A stretch of DNA of 47,304 nt, from positions 1 to 47,304 of the forward strand of contig JAKEGK010000051.1 in the NCBI GenBank assembly GCA_022627515.1. Direction: 5' to 3'. The notes under the pieces are model-generated. The model was given only the letters and a program-made list of their open reading frames with translations. It was not told the origin of the DNA and did not search any database. A program made the translations under genes and the position numbers. Shown piece by piece: positions 8,512 to 17,225 of the stretch (the stretch's first letter is position 1; each line of letters starts with the position of its first letter). The DNA is from Gammaproteobacteria bacterium (GTDB lineage Bacteria > Pseudomonadota > Gammaproteobacteria > SZUA-152).

Positions 8512-9308
8512 TCGGACCAGGAACCGGGGTATCCTCTCACGTCCTTAAATCCCAGGTGCTTTAAGGCGATGTAGGTGAGCGCGGAACGATGATGGGTCTG
8601 GCAATACACAATAGTGGTTTTGTCCGGTGTTATACCATGTGCGTTAAGCAGGTCCCACAGTTCCGCGTTGCTTTTCAGGCGCAGGTTTTTCTGCCGGTCC
8701 ATTAACATCAACCAGTCAATATTAATCGCGCCGGGTATATGCCCGCCTTTTACGGCCAATTTTCTCCCGCCGGTAAATTCGCCGCTTGTACGCGCATCAA
8801 TAATCTGGATCGAATCATCCTCAAGGTGGTCAAGTATATATTGCCTGCTTGCAATCGGTTGCGCATGCATGCTGGATTGATATTGGCTGGCCGGTTCGGC
8901 GTTGCGGGTCGATTCCAGTGGGTGCCCTTCATTCGCCCAGGCGTGTAATCCGCCATTGAGCAACGAATATTTTTTATGACCCATAATATCCAGGGTATAA
9001 AGCAGGCGCGCCGCTTTCCCGCCACCTTCATCGTCGTAAGCAATGACATGAGAATCCGGTGAAATACCGGTTTGTAACATCAAGTCATTGAGCTGTTGAA
9101 TATCGGGAACCAGGCCCATTACCGGAGGCGCAGCGGTGACGATCTGACTATAGTCCAGATGAATGGCGCCGGGCACATGCGCCTGCTGATAGGATTCCGG
9201 TTTGCAAAGATCGATGATTACTGATCCGGGTTGTTGCAGAATCGATTGTAACTGCTCAGGCTCGATTAATATGGGTAATCGAATATCGTTCATGAGTTTT
9301 GTATTCAA
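8457..9308 (-). CDS. Two-domain rhodanese sulfurtransferase
   Basis: A 283-residue tandem rhodanese. The N-terminal domain (about residues 12-130) has Asp residues (AYDDEGGG, 90-97) where the active-site Cys would sit, so it is structural. The C-terminal domain (about 150-280) carries the active loop CQTHHRSALTY with Cys236, which takes up sulfane sulfur as a persulfide. DYSQI and PGAINIDW are the usual rhodanese CH2-type motifs. The donor is probably thiosulfate or another sulfane sulfur; the loop differs from the CG[S/A]GVT type of mercaptopyruvate sulfurtransferases, so I do not call it SseA. It lies just downstream of pilU (gap 5 bp) and overlaps the reductase gene, so the three may be co-transcribed. 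Confidence 0.88.
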   Translation of the reverse strand: MNTKLMNDIRLPILIEPEQLQSILQQPGSVIIDLCKPESYQQAHVPGAIHLDYSQIVTAAPPVMGLVPDIQQLNDLMLQTGISPDSHVIAYDDEGGGKAARLLYTLDIMGHKKYSLLNGGLHAWANEGHPLESTRNAEPASQYQSSMHAQPIASRQYILDHLEDDSIQIIDARTSGEFTGGRKLAVKGGHIPGAINIDWLMLMDRQKNLRLKSNAELWDLLNAHGITPDKTTIVYCQTHHRSALTYIALKHLGFKDVRGYPGSWSDWGNNPDTPVETVTILST

Positions 9309-9313
9309 ATTTA

Positions 9314-10447
9314 TTAATTGGTGCCGGCGTTAGCGGCAGAATCTTCCACTTTTTCCGGTTTGGGTTTTTTCCTGTTACTTGAGCCTTGTCCCGACAGCCG
9401 GATTTGCAGGCGCATATTACTGACTGAGTTTGCGTAAACCAATGCTGTTTCTTCAGTGATTCTGCCATGGCAGAACAAATGATACAAAGACTGGTCCATG
9501 GTGCACATGCCGGAATTGGTGTCTTTTTCCAGCACATCATGTAACTCGCCAAACTGGCCGCGCGCGATCAGATCGGCAATACGGGGTGTGTTGATCAGTA
9601 ATTCCGTGGCAACAGTGCGTTTGCCATTGGTGGTAGGCACCAGTATCTGGGAGACCACCGCTTTGATGTTATGGGAAAGGCCGATACATAACTGTTCATG
9701 TTTGTCTTTAGGGAACATATGTACGATCCGGTCGAAAGCCTGGGCGGCATTGTTGGAGTGCAGGGTCGCCAGGCACAGGTGTCCGGTATCGGAAAATTCG
9801 AGCACATTTTCCATCATTTCCCGGTCGCGGATTTCGCCGACCATGATGACATCGGGCGACTGCCTCAATGCGTTCATCAGGGCATTGTGATAGGAGTTGG
9901 TATCGACGCCGAGTTCGCGCTGGTTCACGATGGAACGCTTGTGTTCGATGATATATTCAATAGGATCTTCAATGGTAATGATGTGGCTAATATCATTGTG
10001 ATTACGGTAATTGATCATGGACGCCAGTGTTGTGGATTTTCCCGCGCCAGATGGCCCGACCACCAGCACCAGGCCGCGCTTCATCATTACGATGTCGCGC
10101 AGCATGGAAGGTATTCCCAGGGTTTCAAAATCCGGTACGCTGGATGGCACTGCACGAACCACCATGGCGATTTCATTGCGTTGTTTGAAGATATTAAAGC
10201 GGAAGCGGCCGATCCCCGGGATGGTGCAACCGATGTTCGCTTCAGGATTTTCGTCAAACACCGCCAGCTGCTCTTTTTGCATAATTAAATGAGCCATCTG
10301 CTCGGTACGGCCACTGGCCAGGGGCGGGATGTTGACGGGGCGCAGCTTTCCATTGATGCGGAATGCAGGAGCTGATCCGGTACTTAAAAATAAATCTGAT
10401 GCTCCGGTATTGATCATTTCTTTCAGTAATTTTGACAACAAATCCAT
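9314..10447 (-). CDS. pilU: Type IV pilus retraction ATPase PilU
   Basis: A 377-residue hexameric secretion ATPase of the PilT/PilU branch. The N-terminal PAS-like part contains GASDLFLSTGSAP; the C-terminal RecA-like core has Walker A GPSGAGKST (131-139), EDPIEYIIEHKRSIVNQREL, the Walker B region DVIMVGEIRD and the His box TGHLCLATLHSNNA. The opening MDLLSKLLKEMI, the length (PilT is about 345) and the polar C-terminal tail fit PilU, the accessory motor that works with PilT in pilus retraction and twitching. PilT is normally next door but is not in this window. PilT itself is the main alternative. Confidence 0.85.
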   Translation of the reverse strand: MDLLSKLLKEMINTGASDLFLSTGSAPAFRINGKLRPVNIPPLASGRTEQMAHLIMQKEQLAVFDENPEANIGCTIPGIGRFRFNIFKQRNEIAMVVRAVPSSVPDFETLGIPSMLRDIVMMKRGLVLVVGPSGAGKSTTLASMINYRNHNDISHIITIEDPIEYIIEHKRSIVNQRELGVDTNSYHNALMNALRQSPDVIMVGEIRDREMMENVLEFSDTGHLCLATLHSNNAAQAFDRIVHMFPKDKHEQLCIGLSHNIKAVVSQILVPTTNGKRTVATELLINTPRIADLIARGQFGELHDVLEKDTNSGMCTMDQSLYHLFCHGRITEETALVYANSVSNMRLQIRLSGQGSSNRKKPKPEKVEDSAANAGTN

Positions 10448-10663
10448 CGCGCAGGCTCTTTAATTGGTTGATTGCAATACCTGTGATTTCGGTTTACGAG
10501 CAGTGAAATACGGTTCGCTGTGTGTGTTGAGGGTAGAGTCGGGATGCTAAATTCCAGTGAAGGTGCACCACACTCTGAGCAGTGTATCCAAAAAACCGGA
10601 TTAAATGAATACGCGCCGCTATGAATAAGCTACTGGTTGATTAAGAAGAAAATCCGGCAGGGA

Positions 10664-10936
10664 TTAGTTCAGTTTGGAATCGTGTATTTTGGGAATCAGG
10701 TATCGGATTGCGTCCGCAATAACGCGGTAAACCTGGGTATCGACCTTACGGTGGGCGTATTGGCGTGTGTATGGGTGTTCGGAGTCGGTGCGTGTGATTG
10801 AGAGAATATCAAAACAATTGAAATCGATATTATCAGACATGGTGCGTGTAAACTCTTCGAGATTCAATAAACCGTCGCTGATTTTTATTTCCAACAACTT
10901 CTGATTATTCAACAAATTACCACGTTTCTTTGACAT
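10664..10936 (-). CDS. Small hypothetical protein, 90 residues
   Basis: I do not recognise this protein. It is a 90-residue polar protein with alternating acidic and basic stretches (MSKKRGNLLNNQKLLEIKIS at the start, VYRVIADAIRYLIPKIHDS at the end), one Cys, and no signal peptide or membrane segment. The ATG is preceded by a TAGG about 5 nt upstream, and no better gene occupies this gap between suhB and pilU. The composition looks protein-like rather than random. It could act as a small cytosolic regulator or adaptor, but nothing in the sequence shows that. Confidence 0.55.
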   Translation of the reverse strand: MSKKRGNLLNNQKLLEIKISDGLLNLEEFTRTMSDNIDFNCFDILSITRTDSEHPYTRQYAHRKVDTQVYRVIADAIRYLIPKIHDSKLN

Positions 10937-11025
10937 GCACGCCTACCACAAACAGCAAAAGCTCTTGTTAATTAAATCGGCTGAATCCGCCAAATCTTAA
11001 ATTCGTCCAAACCATTGAAAAGAGG

Positions 11026-11823
11026 TTACTTCTTTAATTCCGGGGGCAAATGCGGCTGAATTAACTCGAGCATGGGTTTTAGCAGTTTGGGATTGGCCGC
11101 AATCACATTGCCGGATTTCATATACTCATTGCGTCCCGTAAAATCGGCCACGAAGCCGCCGGCTTCTTCAATAAGCAGGGCGCCCGCCGCCATATCCCAG
11201 GGATACAGCCCGATTTCCCAAAAACCATCCAAACGGCCGGCGGCGACATATGCCAGATCCAGTGAAGCGGCGCCGGCACGGCGGATGCCAGAGGTCATGG
11301 GAAACAACGCCTTGAACGTGGCAAGATAGGCATCGAGGTACTGCTGTTGCCTGAAGGGGAAGCCGGTGCCTAACAGGGCGCCTTTGAGGCTGGTTCTGGA
11401 GGTGACGCGAATGCGCCGGTCATTCAATTGTGCGCCGCGGCCGCGCGAGGCGGTAAACAGTTCCTGGCGCAGCGGGTCGTAGACAACTGCCTGCTCCAGG
11501 ACTTGTTTGTGTTTTAGTGCAATGGATACGGCAAACTGCGGAAAACCATGGACATAGTTCGTCGTGCCATCCAAGGGATCAATAATCCAGACAAAATCAT
11601 CGCCTGAGAGCGTGCCGCTTTCTTCCGCGAGTATGCCATGGTTGGGATAAGCCTTGCGGATGGTGCGAATGATTTCCTGTTCTGCGGCTCTATCAACTTC
11701 GGTGACGAAATCATTTTCCGATTTGGATTGAACATTCAGGCGATCAACATGTTCCAGGGCGCGAACAATAATATTACCGGCATTTCGTGCGGCACGAACC
11801 GCAATGTTGAGTATGGGGTGCAT
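11026..11823 (-). CDS. suhB: Inositol-1-monophosphatase family protein SuhB
   Basis: A 265-residue Mg-dependent phosphatase of the inositol monophosphatase family. The metal-binding motifs are all present: EE (67-68) in LAEESG, DPLDGTTNYVHGFP (Asp82, Asp85) and WD (209-210) in YPWDMAAGALLIEEAGG. In E. coli, SuhB also joins the NusA-containing rRNA antitermination complex. Its place head-to-head with trmJ, next to cysE and iscR, is the classical gammaproteobacterial arrangement and supports the orthology. The start ATG at 11821-11823 opens MHPILNIAVRAAR, exactly the family N-terminus. Confidence 0.95.
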   Translation of the reverse strand: MHPILNIAVRAARNAGNIIVRALEHVDRLNVQSKSENDFVTEVDRAAEQEIIRTIRKAYPNHGILAEESGTLSGDDFVWIIDPLDGTTNYVHGFPQFAVSIALKHKQVLEQAVVYDPLRQELFTASRGRGAQLNDRRIRVTSRTSLKGALLGTGFPFRQQQYLDAYLATFKALFPMTSGIRRAGAASLDLAYVAAGRLDGFWEIGLYPWDMAAGALLIEEAGGFVADFTGRNEYMKSGNVIAANPKLLKPMLELIQPHLPPELKK

Positions 11824-11995
11824 GGTTTTGGACTACGTCGTTGATTTAGTAAAGATCAGGGATTCGGTTACAATACGCGCGTGCAATGTAACAAATTTAA
11901 TGAAAAATTGCGAACGAACTCCCATGCGGCTAACGCCAGAGGAGTCCGAACCTGTCGGGTAAACGCCCACCGAACCATGTAGAAACCACCATAAA

Positions 11996-12754
11996 ATGAA
12001 AAACGGCCGGCCCAATATTCAAATTGTTCTCGTAAATACTTCGCATCCGGGTAATATCGGTGGCGTCGCGCGCGCGATGAAAAACATGTGTTTGGACCAG
12101 CTGGTTTTGATCGATCCTGTGCAGTTTCCGCATGCCCAGGCTACTGCCCGCGCTTCGGGTGCGGATGATGTGTTGGCTAACGCCCGCGTCTACAAGACGC
12201 TGGATGAAGGATTGAGTGACTGCGACCTGGTGTTTGGCGCCAGCGCGCGAATCCGCCGGCTAAGCTGGCCCCAGGTTGGACCACGGGAGTTTGTCGATCA
12301 GGTCTATTCGCAACCGGAAGGAGCCAGAATCGCCGTGGTCTTCGGACGGGAACATTCGGGTCTTACCAATGATGAAATGGAACGTTGTAATTACATGCTG
12401 AATATTCCCAGCAATCCTGACTATAGTTCGTTGAACATCGCCGCGGCGGTTCAGGTGCTCGCCTATGAAATTCACATGCGCTGGTATTCCTTGCCATTGG
12501 AAGGGCAAAATCGCGCCGGAGAATCCGAAAGCCTGTCATTGGATGGCGAACCCTTCGCCAGCCTGCAGGATATGGAGCGTTTCTATAATCATCTCTATGA
12601 GATGCTGGCACAAATAGGTTTCTTACAGACTGAACACCCGCGTAAAATGATGCGGCGCTTACGCCGGTTGTTTAACCGGGCAAGACTGGACCGTGTGGAG
12701 TTGAATATACTGCGTGGAATTCTCGCGACGATACAGAAGCGCCTGGATCAGTAG
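11996..12754 (+). CDS. trmJ: tRNA (cytidine/uridine-2'-O-)-methyltransferase TrmJ
   Basis: A 252-residue SPOUT-class methyltransferase that 2'-O-methylates position 32 of certain tRNAs using S-adenosylmethionine. The knot fold motifs are visible: LVNTSHPGNIGGVARAMKN near the start, VFGREHSGLTNDEMERC, and IPSNPDYSSLNIAAAVQVL. A helical C-terminal tail follows, ending in RLFNRARLDRVELNILRGIL. It is divergent from suhB, with 172 bp between the start codons. A possible -10 element TACAAT lies at 11869-11874 with no convincing -35. Confidence 0.95.
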   Translation: MKNGRPNIQIVLVNTSHPGNIGGVARAMKNMCLDQLVLIDPVQFPHAQATARASGADDVLANARVYKTLDEGLSDCDLVFGASARIRRLSWPQVGPREFVDQVYSQPEGARIAVVFGREHSGLTNDEMERCNYMLNIPSNPDYSSLNIAAAVQVLAYEIHMRWYSLPLEGQNRAGESESLSLDGEPFASLQDMERFYNHLYEMLAQIGFLQTEHPRKMMRRLRRLFNRARLDRVELNILRGILATIQKRLDQ

Positions 12755-12806
12755 TTATTTGCAATACCTGAAAGATATAAGTAATTAACGGCAACCCGGG
12801 AAACTT

Positions 12807-13604
12807 ATGTTTAAACACCTAAAGGAAGATATCGAATGCGTGTTCGACCGCGATCCCGCGGCGCGAAACTTCTTTGAGGTATTAACGACATATCCTGGCG
12901 TGCATGCGGTGTTGTTTCATCGAGTGAGCCACAAGCTATGGAACCACGGATTCAAGTGGCTGGCGCGGTTTTTATCAACCTTCGTCAGATGGATTACAGG
13001 CATCGAGATTCATCCCGGCGCCATGATCGGGCGGCGGTTTTTTATCGATCACGGTATGGGCGTAGTGATCGGGGAAACGGCCGAAATTGGCGATGATTGC
13101 ACGTTGTACCACGGGGTAACTCTCGGCGGGACCAGCTGGAAAAAAGGCAAACGCCATCCCACCCTGGGCAACGATGTGGTTGTTGGCGCCGGCGCCAAAG
13201 TATTGGGTCCGATAAAAATCGGTGACGGGGCGCGTATCGGCTCCAACGCGGTGGTTGTGAAAGATGTTCCTCCGGCCGCCACCGTTGTCGGTGTGCCCGG
13301 ACGCGCCGTCAGTTCGAACCAGCAAACGGGGGACCAGGAAAAGCGCCGCCATGCCATGGCGCAAAAAATGGGCTTTGACGCTTATGGTGTGACCCGCGAT
13401 GCGCCGGATCCTGTCGCCCACGCCATCAATTGCATACTTGATCACTCCCACGCGCTGGACGCCAAGGTGGAAAAGATGTGCCAGGCCTTGAAAAGTCTGA
13501 ACGCGGAATTCAACGACATTGAACTGCCGCAACTGGGACCCTGTGAAATTGGTCCCCTCGCGGAAGAAAAACTGGAAGAAGATACCAACATCAAACCGGA
13601 TTGA
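12807..13604 (+). CDS. cysE: Serine O-acetyltransferase CysE
   Basis: A 265-residue serine acetyltransferase that makes O-acetylserine from serine and acetyl-CoA, the precursor of cysteine. The N-terminal helical part is followed by a left-handed beta-helix of hexapeptide repeats (about 68-165), with [19 protein letters not shown] (Asp81, His82) and [20 protein letters not shown] (His102). A longer polar C-terminal tail (about 170-265) follows. It sits directly before iscR, so cysteine synthesis is linked with IscS, which uses cysteine as sulfur donor. Confidence 0.95.
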   Translation: MFKHLKEDIECVFDRDPAARNFFEVLTTYPGVHAVLFHRVSHKLWNHGFKWLARFLSTFVRWITGIEIHPGAMIGRRFFIDHGMGVVIGETAEIGDDCTLYHGVTLGGTSWKKGKRHPTLGNDVVVGAGAKVLGPIKIGDGARIGSNAVVVKDVPPAATVVGVPGRAVSSNQQTGDQEKRRHAMAQKMGFDAYGVTRDAPDPVAHAINCILDHSHALDAKVEKMCQALKSLNAEFNDIELPQLGPCEIGPLAEEKLEEDTNIKPD

Positions 13605-13617
13605 ACTTCTCCCGCGG

Positions 13618-13642
13618 ATACTTGACTAATTCAGTCGGGATA
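13618..13642 (+). promoter_or_regulatory. IscR type 1 operator, site 1
   Basis: A 25-bp site with arms ATACTTGACT and AGTCGGGATA, closely matching the known IscR type 1 consensus (ATASYYGACTRWWWYAGTC core) except at its last three positions. It contains a TTGACT -35 element (13622-13627), with AATACT (13645-13650) 17 bp downstream as a possible -10. [2Fe-2S]-IscR binding here would block polymerase when Fe-S supply is adequate. Confidence 0.8.
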
Positions 13643-13658
13643 GAAATACTTGATACTA

Positions 13659-13683
13659 ATACTTGACAATATTTGTCGGGATA
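13659..13683 (+). promoter_or_regulatory. IscR type 1 operator, site 2
   Basis: A second 25-bp type 1 site, exactly 41 bp after the first, with arms ATACTTGACA and TGTCGGGATA. It contains a consensus TTGACA -35 (13663-13668) and, 17 bp on, the same AATACT -10 (13686-13691). Transcription from here would leave a leader of roughly 100 nt before iscR. Confidence 0.8.
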
Positions 13684-13691
13684 TCAATACT
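13663..13691 (+). promoter_or_regulatory. Likely iscR operon promoter
   Basis: TTGACA at 13663-13668 and AATACT at 13686-13691 are separated by 17 bp, and IscR site 2 covers the -35 and spacer. A matching but weaker promoter (TTGACT, 17 bp, AATACT) lies 41 bp upstream in site 1. An 8-bp inverted repeat AATACTAT / ATAGTATT with a 4-nt centre (13686-13705) starts at this -10. Confidence 0.65.
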
Positions 13692-13800
13692 ATAACAATA
13701 GTATTTACATGGATATTGAAAACTAACCGGAGCCATACAGACGCCAGTGATATCAGCGGCTGTATTTACCGTTTAATCAAATCAATCAAAGGGTTAAACT

Positions 13801-14271
13801 ATGAGATTAACAACCAAAGGCCGTTATGCGGTCACCGCCATGTTAGATCTAGCTGTACATGCCACCAAAGGCCCTATAACCCTCGCTGATATTTCGCAGC
13901 GGCAGGGAATTTCACTTTCCTATCTGGAACAGTTATTTTCGAAACTGCGCAAACGGGATCTGGTTGCCAGCGCCAGGGGACCGGGCGGCGGTTATCGTTT
14001 AAGCCGGAACGCCAGTGAAATCAATGTCGCGGAAGTTATTTCCGCAGTGGATGAGAAGGTTGATGCCACACGCTGCGGTGGACAAGGCAATTGCCAAAAT
14101 GGCGAGGAGTGTTTAACACACCAATTGTGGACTGACCTAAGCGATCAATTGTACGACTTTCTCAACGGCATTAGCCTGGGACAATTGGTTGAAAAACGCA
14201 ACGTGCAGGATGTGGCGGCGCGTCAGGATGAACGTCAGGAAAAAGAAAAACATGCGGTCTCGTTCCAGTAA
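13801..14271 (+). CDS. iscR: Fe-S cluster-sensing transcriptional regulator IscR
   Basis: A 156-residue Rrf2-family repressor/activator. The N-terminal winged helix-turn-helix (about 1-75) includes [18 protein letters not shown] and the [10 protein letters not shown] wing. The cluster-binding ligands are complete: Cys92, Cys98 and Cys104 plus His107 in the run [17 protein letters not shown], at the same numbering as E. coli. It therefore should bind a [2Fe-2S] cluster and, with it, repress the operon at the two type 1 sites just upstream. The C-terminal tail after residue 130 is polar and highly charged ([10 protein letters not shown]). It is the first gene of the isc cluster. Confidence 0.97.
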   Translation: MRLTTKGRYAVTAMLDLAVHATKGPITLADISQRQGISLSYLEQLFSKLRKRDLVASARGPGGGYRLSRNASEINVAEVISAVDEKVDATRCGGQGNCQNGEECLTHQLWTDLSDQLYDFLNGISLGQLVEKRNVQDVAARQDERQEKEKHAVSFQ

Positions 14272-14525
14272 CAACGTTTGTTTTTCAGGATTGACTAAAA
14301 AGCGTGTACTTTAAGTTCATTTCTTGACGAAATGACTGATTGCATCATGGGTGATTCAGGGTGCTTGCCGTGAGGTTTAGTGATGGTGTTATTCACCCAA
14401 CGAAACACCAGGTCGCAAATCGAAAAAACAAAATCAGCAATTGCGCGCGCCAACTGGCCTGGGCGATTACATGAACATTAGCTGGAGTTTATAATAATAC
14501 ATTTTATTTTTGAGTGGAGTACGTG

Positions 14526-15740
14526 ATGAGTCATCCCATTTACATGGACTATGCTGCGACAACCCCCGTGGATCCGCGGGTGGCGGAAAAGATGATGCGG
14601 TATTTGACCATGGACGGCGAATTTGGCAATGCGGCGTCCCGCTCCCATGCGTTTGGCTGGCATGCCGAAGAGGCTATTGAAACCGCCCGGAAGCAAGTGG
14701 CGGATCTGGTTAATGCCAATTCCAAAGAAATTATCTGGACCTCTGGTGCAACCGAATCTGATAATCTCGCCATTAAGGGTACAGCGCATTTCTATAACAA
14801 AAAAGGCAAACACATCATCACTTCCAAGACGGAACACAAAGCCGTGCTGGATACCTGCCGTCAACTTGAGCGCGAAGGATTTGAAGTAACCTACCTGGAT
14901 CCTGAACCCAATGGCCTGATCGCTCTTGAAAAACTCAAAGCCGCCATTCGTCCTGACACCATTCTCGTATCGATCATGCATGTTAATAATGAAATCGGCA
15001 TCATCCAGGATATCACGGCGATAGGAGAAATTACCCGTGAAAAAGGTATCATTTTTCATGTCGATGCCGCGCAAAGCGCGGGCAAGGTGCCTATCGATCT
15101 GGAAACAATGAAAGTCGACCTGATGTCCTTTTCCGGGCACAAGATATACGGGCCGAAAGGTATTGGCGCGCTGTACGTCCGGCGCAAGCCGCGGGTGCGG
15201 ATTGAAGCGCAAATGCATGGCGGAGGTCATGAGCGAGGAATGCGTTCGGGTACTCTGCCGACCCATCAAATTGTGGGTATGGGTGAAGCGTTCCGTATCG
15301 CCAGGGAGCAAATGGCCGAGGACAACCAGCGCATCACCCGGCTGCGTGACAAACTCTACCACAGCCTGCAGGATATCGAGGAAGTCTACCTCAATGGCGA
15401 TATTGAACATCAGGTTCCCAATATATTAAATGTCAGTTTCAATTTCGTGGAAGGTGAATCGCTGATAATGGCGCTGAAAGGTATTGCGGTGTCTTCGGGT
15501 TCCGCGTGCACGTCCGCAAGCCTCGAACCTTCTTACGTGTTGCGCGCCCTGGGACGCAATGATGAACTGGCGCATAGTTCGATCCGGTTCAGTATTGGCC
15601 GGTTTACAACGGAAGAAAATATTAACTTTGCAATTGAGCAGGTGCACGAGGCAATCGCCAAGCTGCGGGAAATGTCACCGTTGTGGGATATGTATAAAGA
15701 AGGTATTGACTTGTCGAAGGTACAGTGGGCGGCTCATTAA
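14526..15740 (+). CDS. iscS: Cysteine desulfurase IscS
   Basis: A 404-residue PLP enzyme that takes sulfur from L-cysteine as a persulfide and passes it to IscU and other acceptors. The ATG at 14526 is chosen over an upstream in-frame GTG (14514) because GGAG lies 6 nt before it and it gives exactly the E. coli length with [19 protein letters not shown]. Lys206 in [12 protein letters not shown] binds PLP, and the mobile-loop Cys is in [20 protein letters not shown]. The gap of about 250 bp after iscR is larger than in E. coli and has no clear second promoter. Confidence 0.97.
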   Translation: MSHPIYMDYAATTPVDPRVAEKMMRYLTMDGEFGNAASRSHAFGWHAEEAIETARKQVADLVNANSKEIIWTSGATESDNLAIKGTAHFYNKKGKHIITSKTEHKAVLDTCRQLEREGFEVTYLDPEPNGLIALEKLKAAIRPDTILVSIMHVNNEIGIIQDITAIGEITREKGIIFHVDAAQSAGKVPIDLETMKVDLMSFSGHKIYGPKGIGALYVRRKPRVRIEAQMHGGGHERGMRSGTLPTHQIVGMGEAFRIAREQMAEDNQRITRLRDKLYHSLQDIEEVYLNGDIEHQVPNILNVSFNFVEGESLIMALKGIAVSSGSACTSASLEPSYVLRALGRNDELAHSSIRFSIGRFTTEENINFAIEQVHEAIAKLREMSPLWDMYKEGIDLSKVQWAAH

Positions 15741-15796
15741 GCATATAATTTTCGGCATATTGGTTCAAATGTAGAATGAGAAAGTGAGTATATAAA

Positions 15797-16180
15797 ATGG
15801 CGTACAGCGACAAAGTAATGGACCATTACAATAATCCGCGTAATGTGGGAAGTTTTGATGCTAACGATCGCACCATTGGAACTGGTATGGTGGGTGCGCC
15901 GGCATGCGGCGACGTAATGCGCTTGCAGATCAAGGTGAGTGACGCCGGAGTCATCGAAGACGCACGGTTTAAAACGTACGGCTGCGGTTCCGCGATCGCT
16001 TCAAGTTCACTGCTCACGGAATGGGTAAAAGGCAAAACACTGGATCAGGCCTCTGAAATCAAGAATTCACAAATTGCGGAAGAATTGGCGTTACCCCCGG
16101 TCAAAGTGCACTGTTCTGTGCTGGCGGAAGATGCGATAAAATCAGCAATTAATGACTATCGCCAAAAACAGGTTCAGTAG
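15797..16180 (+). CDS. iscU: Fe-S cluster scaffold protein IscU
   Basis: A 127-residue scaffold on which nascent [2Fe-2S] clusters are built from IscS-derived sulfur. The ligand cysteines are at the canonical positions 37 (PACGDV), 63 (YGCGSA) and 106 (VHCSVLAED). The LPPVK motif (99-103), recognised by the chaperone HscA, is intact. Position 39 is Asp (CGD), as in normal IscU. It follows iscS by 56 bp in the standard order. Confidence 0.97.
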   Translation: MAYSDKVMDHYNNPRNVGSFDANDRTIGTGMVGAPACGDVMRLQIKVSDAGVIEDARFKTYGCGSAIASSSLLTEWVKGKTLDQASEIKNSQIAEELALPPVKVHCSVLAEDAIKSAINDYRQKQVQ

Positions 16181-16228
16181 GTTAAAGCGGGCAGCAGTAT
16201 AATTTGCAATTTCAGGTTTGATCGAGTT

Positions 16229-16552
16229 ATGAGTATTACATTAACAGAAGCGGCAGCAAAACACGTGCAGGGGTTTCTTGCAAATCGGGGCAATGGCGTC
16301 GGTGTCCGCCTGGGTGTGAAAACCACGGGCTGCTCCGGTATGGCATACGTCCTCGAATTCGCCGATGAAGTGAACCCTGAGGATAAGATTTTTGAAGACC
16401 ACGGCGTGAAAGTCATCGTGGATCCCAAAAGCCTGCTTTATCTCGATGGCACTGAACTGGACTATACCCGCGAAGGTTTAAACGAAGGATTCAAGTTTAA
16501 CAATCCTAATGTTAAGGGTGAATGCGGTTGCGGCGAAAGTTTTACCGTGTAA
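16229..16552 (+). CDS. iscA: A-type Fe-S carrier protein IscA
   Basis: A 107-residue A-type carrier that delivers iron or preformed clusters to apo-targets. The three conserved cysteines are at 35 (TTGCSGMAY), 99 and 101 (CGCGESFTV at the C-terminus), identical in position to E. coli IscA. It lies between iscU and hscB with short gaps, consistent with a single transcript. Confidence 0.96.
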   Translation: MSITLTEAAAKHVQGFLANRGNGVGVRLGVKTTGCSGMAYVLEFADEVNPEDKIFEDHGVKVIVDPKSLLYLDGTELDYTREGLNEGFKFNNPNVKGECGCGESFTV

Positions 16553-16574
16553 TCAGCAATCGTTGGAACAAATA

Positions 16575-17120
16575 ATGGCGACGGCTGGTTTGACACACAA
16601 CTATTTTGAACTTTTCAATTTGCCAGCAGACTACGATCTTGACTTGACTGAACTCTCCACCCGCTATCGAACACTCCAGGCAACGGTTCATCCCGACAAA
16701 TTTGCCAACGCCACTGACCTTGAGCGGCGATTGTCAATGCAACAGTCCGCCCTGATTAACGAAGCTTACCAGACACTGAAAAATCCCTTGTTAAGGGCGC
16801 GTTATATGCTTCAGCTTAAGGGCGTTGATTTGTCAGTTGAATCCAGCGTCAGCATGGATTCCGGGTTCTTAATGCAGCAAATACGCCTGCGTGAGGAACT
16901 GGAACAGGTGCGAAGCCAGAAAAATCCCGAGGCGAAGTTGCTGGTTGTAGCGAAGGAAATCGAGCAGGCCATAGCAGAGCAGGTTGTGGTATTGACAGGA
17001 CTGTTCAAAGAGGGCAATGAAAAAAAATTGCCGCAAATCGCCGATTACGTGCGCCGTATGCAGTTTATGGTGAAGTTGCAACAGGAAACCGAAGCGCTGG
17101 AAGAAGAATTGATATCATAG
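16575..17120 (+). CDS. hscB: Co-chaperone HscB (J-domain protein)
   Basis: A 181-residue J-protein that recruits IscU to HscA and stimulates its ATPase. The J domain fills the first 75 residues, with HPD at 39-41 (ATVHPDKF) and ALINEAYQTLKNPLLRARYM. The C-terminal three-helix domain binds IscU. The frame is open upstream from 16509, inside the end of iscA, but the ATG at 16575 gives MATAGLTHNYFELFNLP, the family N-terminus. Confidence 0.95.
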   Translation: MATAGLTHNYFELFNLPADYDLDLTELSTRYRTLQATVHPDKFANATDLERRLSMQQSALINEAYQTLKNPLLRARYMLQLKGVDLSVESSVSMDSGFLMQQIRLREELEQVRSQKNPEAKLLVVAKEIEQAIAEQVVVLTGLFKEGNEKKLPQIADYVRRMQFMVKLQQETEALEEELIS

Positions 17121-17225
17121 GCCAGTTCCGTATAGCGCGGATCCTTAAGATTTTTTCCGCGGCTTGCGAATCCGGACCTGCGGTTTTTTATAATTAATGA
17201 AAAATGTGATCGCATATTTTTAATA
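17121..17225 (+). promoter_or_regulatory. hscB-hscA gap with possible internal promoter and hairpin
   Basis: This 105-bp gap contains a CGCGGA / TCCGCG stem with a 14-nt loop and, downstream, a perfect TATAAT (17189-17194). A TTGCGA 19 bp upstream of it (17164-17169) is a poor -35. An internal promoter for hscA is possible but weakly supported. Confidence 0.25.

Noticed and set aside
14272-14525. Second promoter or riboswitch between iscR and iscS
   Set aside because: TTGACT and TTGACG occur, but no -10 stands at proper spacing and no known riboswitch pattern is visible.
14478-15410. 310-codon open frame antisense to iscS
   Set aside because: It lies opposite a gene with every catalytic residue of IscS; the frame is a by-product of codon use, and its product resembles nothing.
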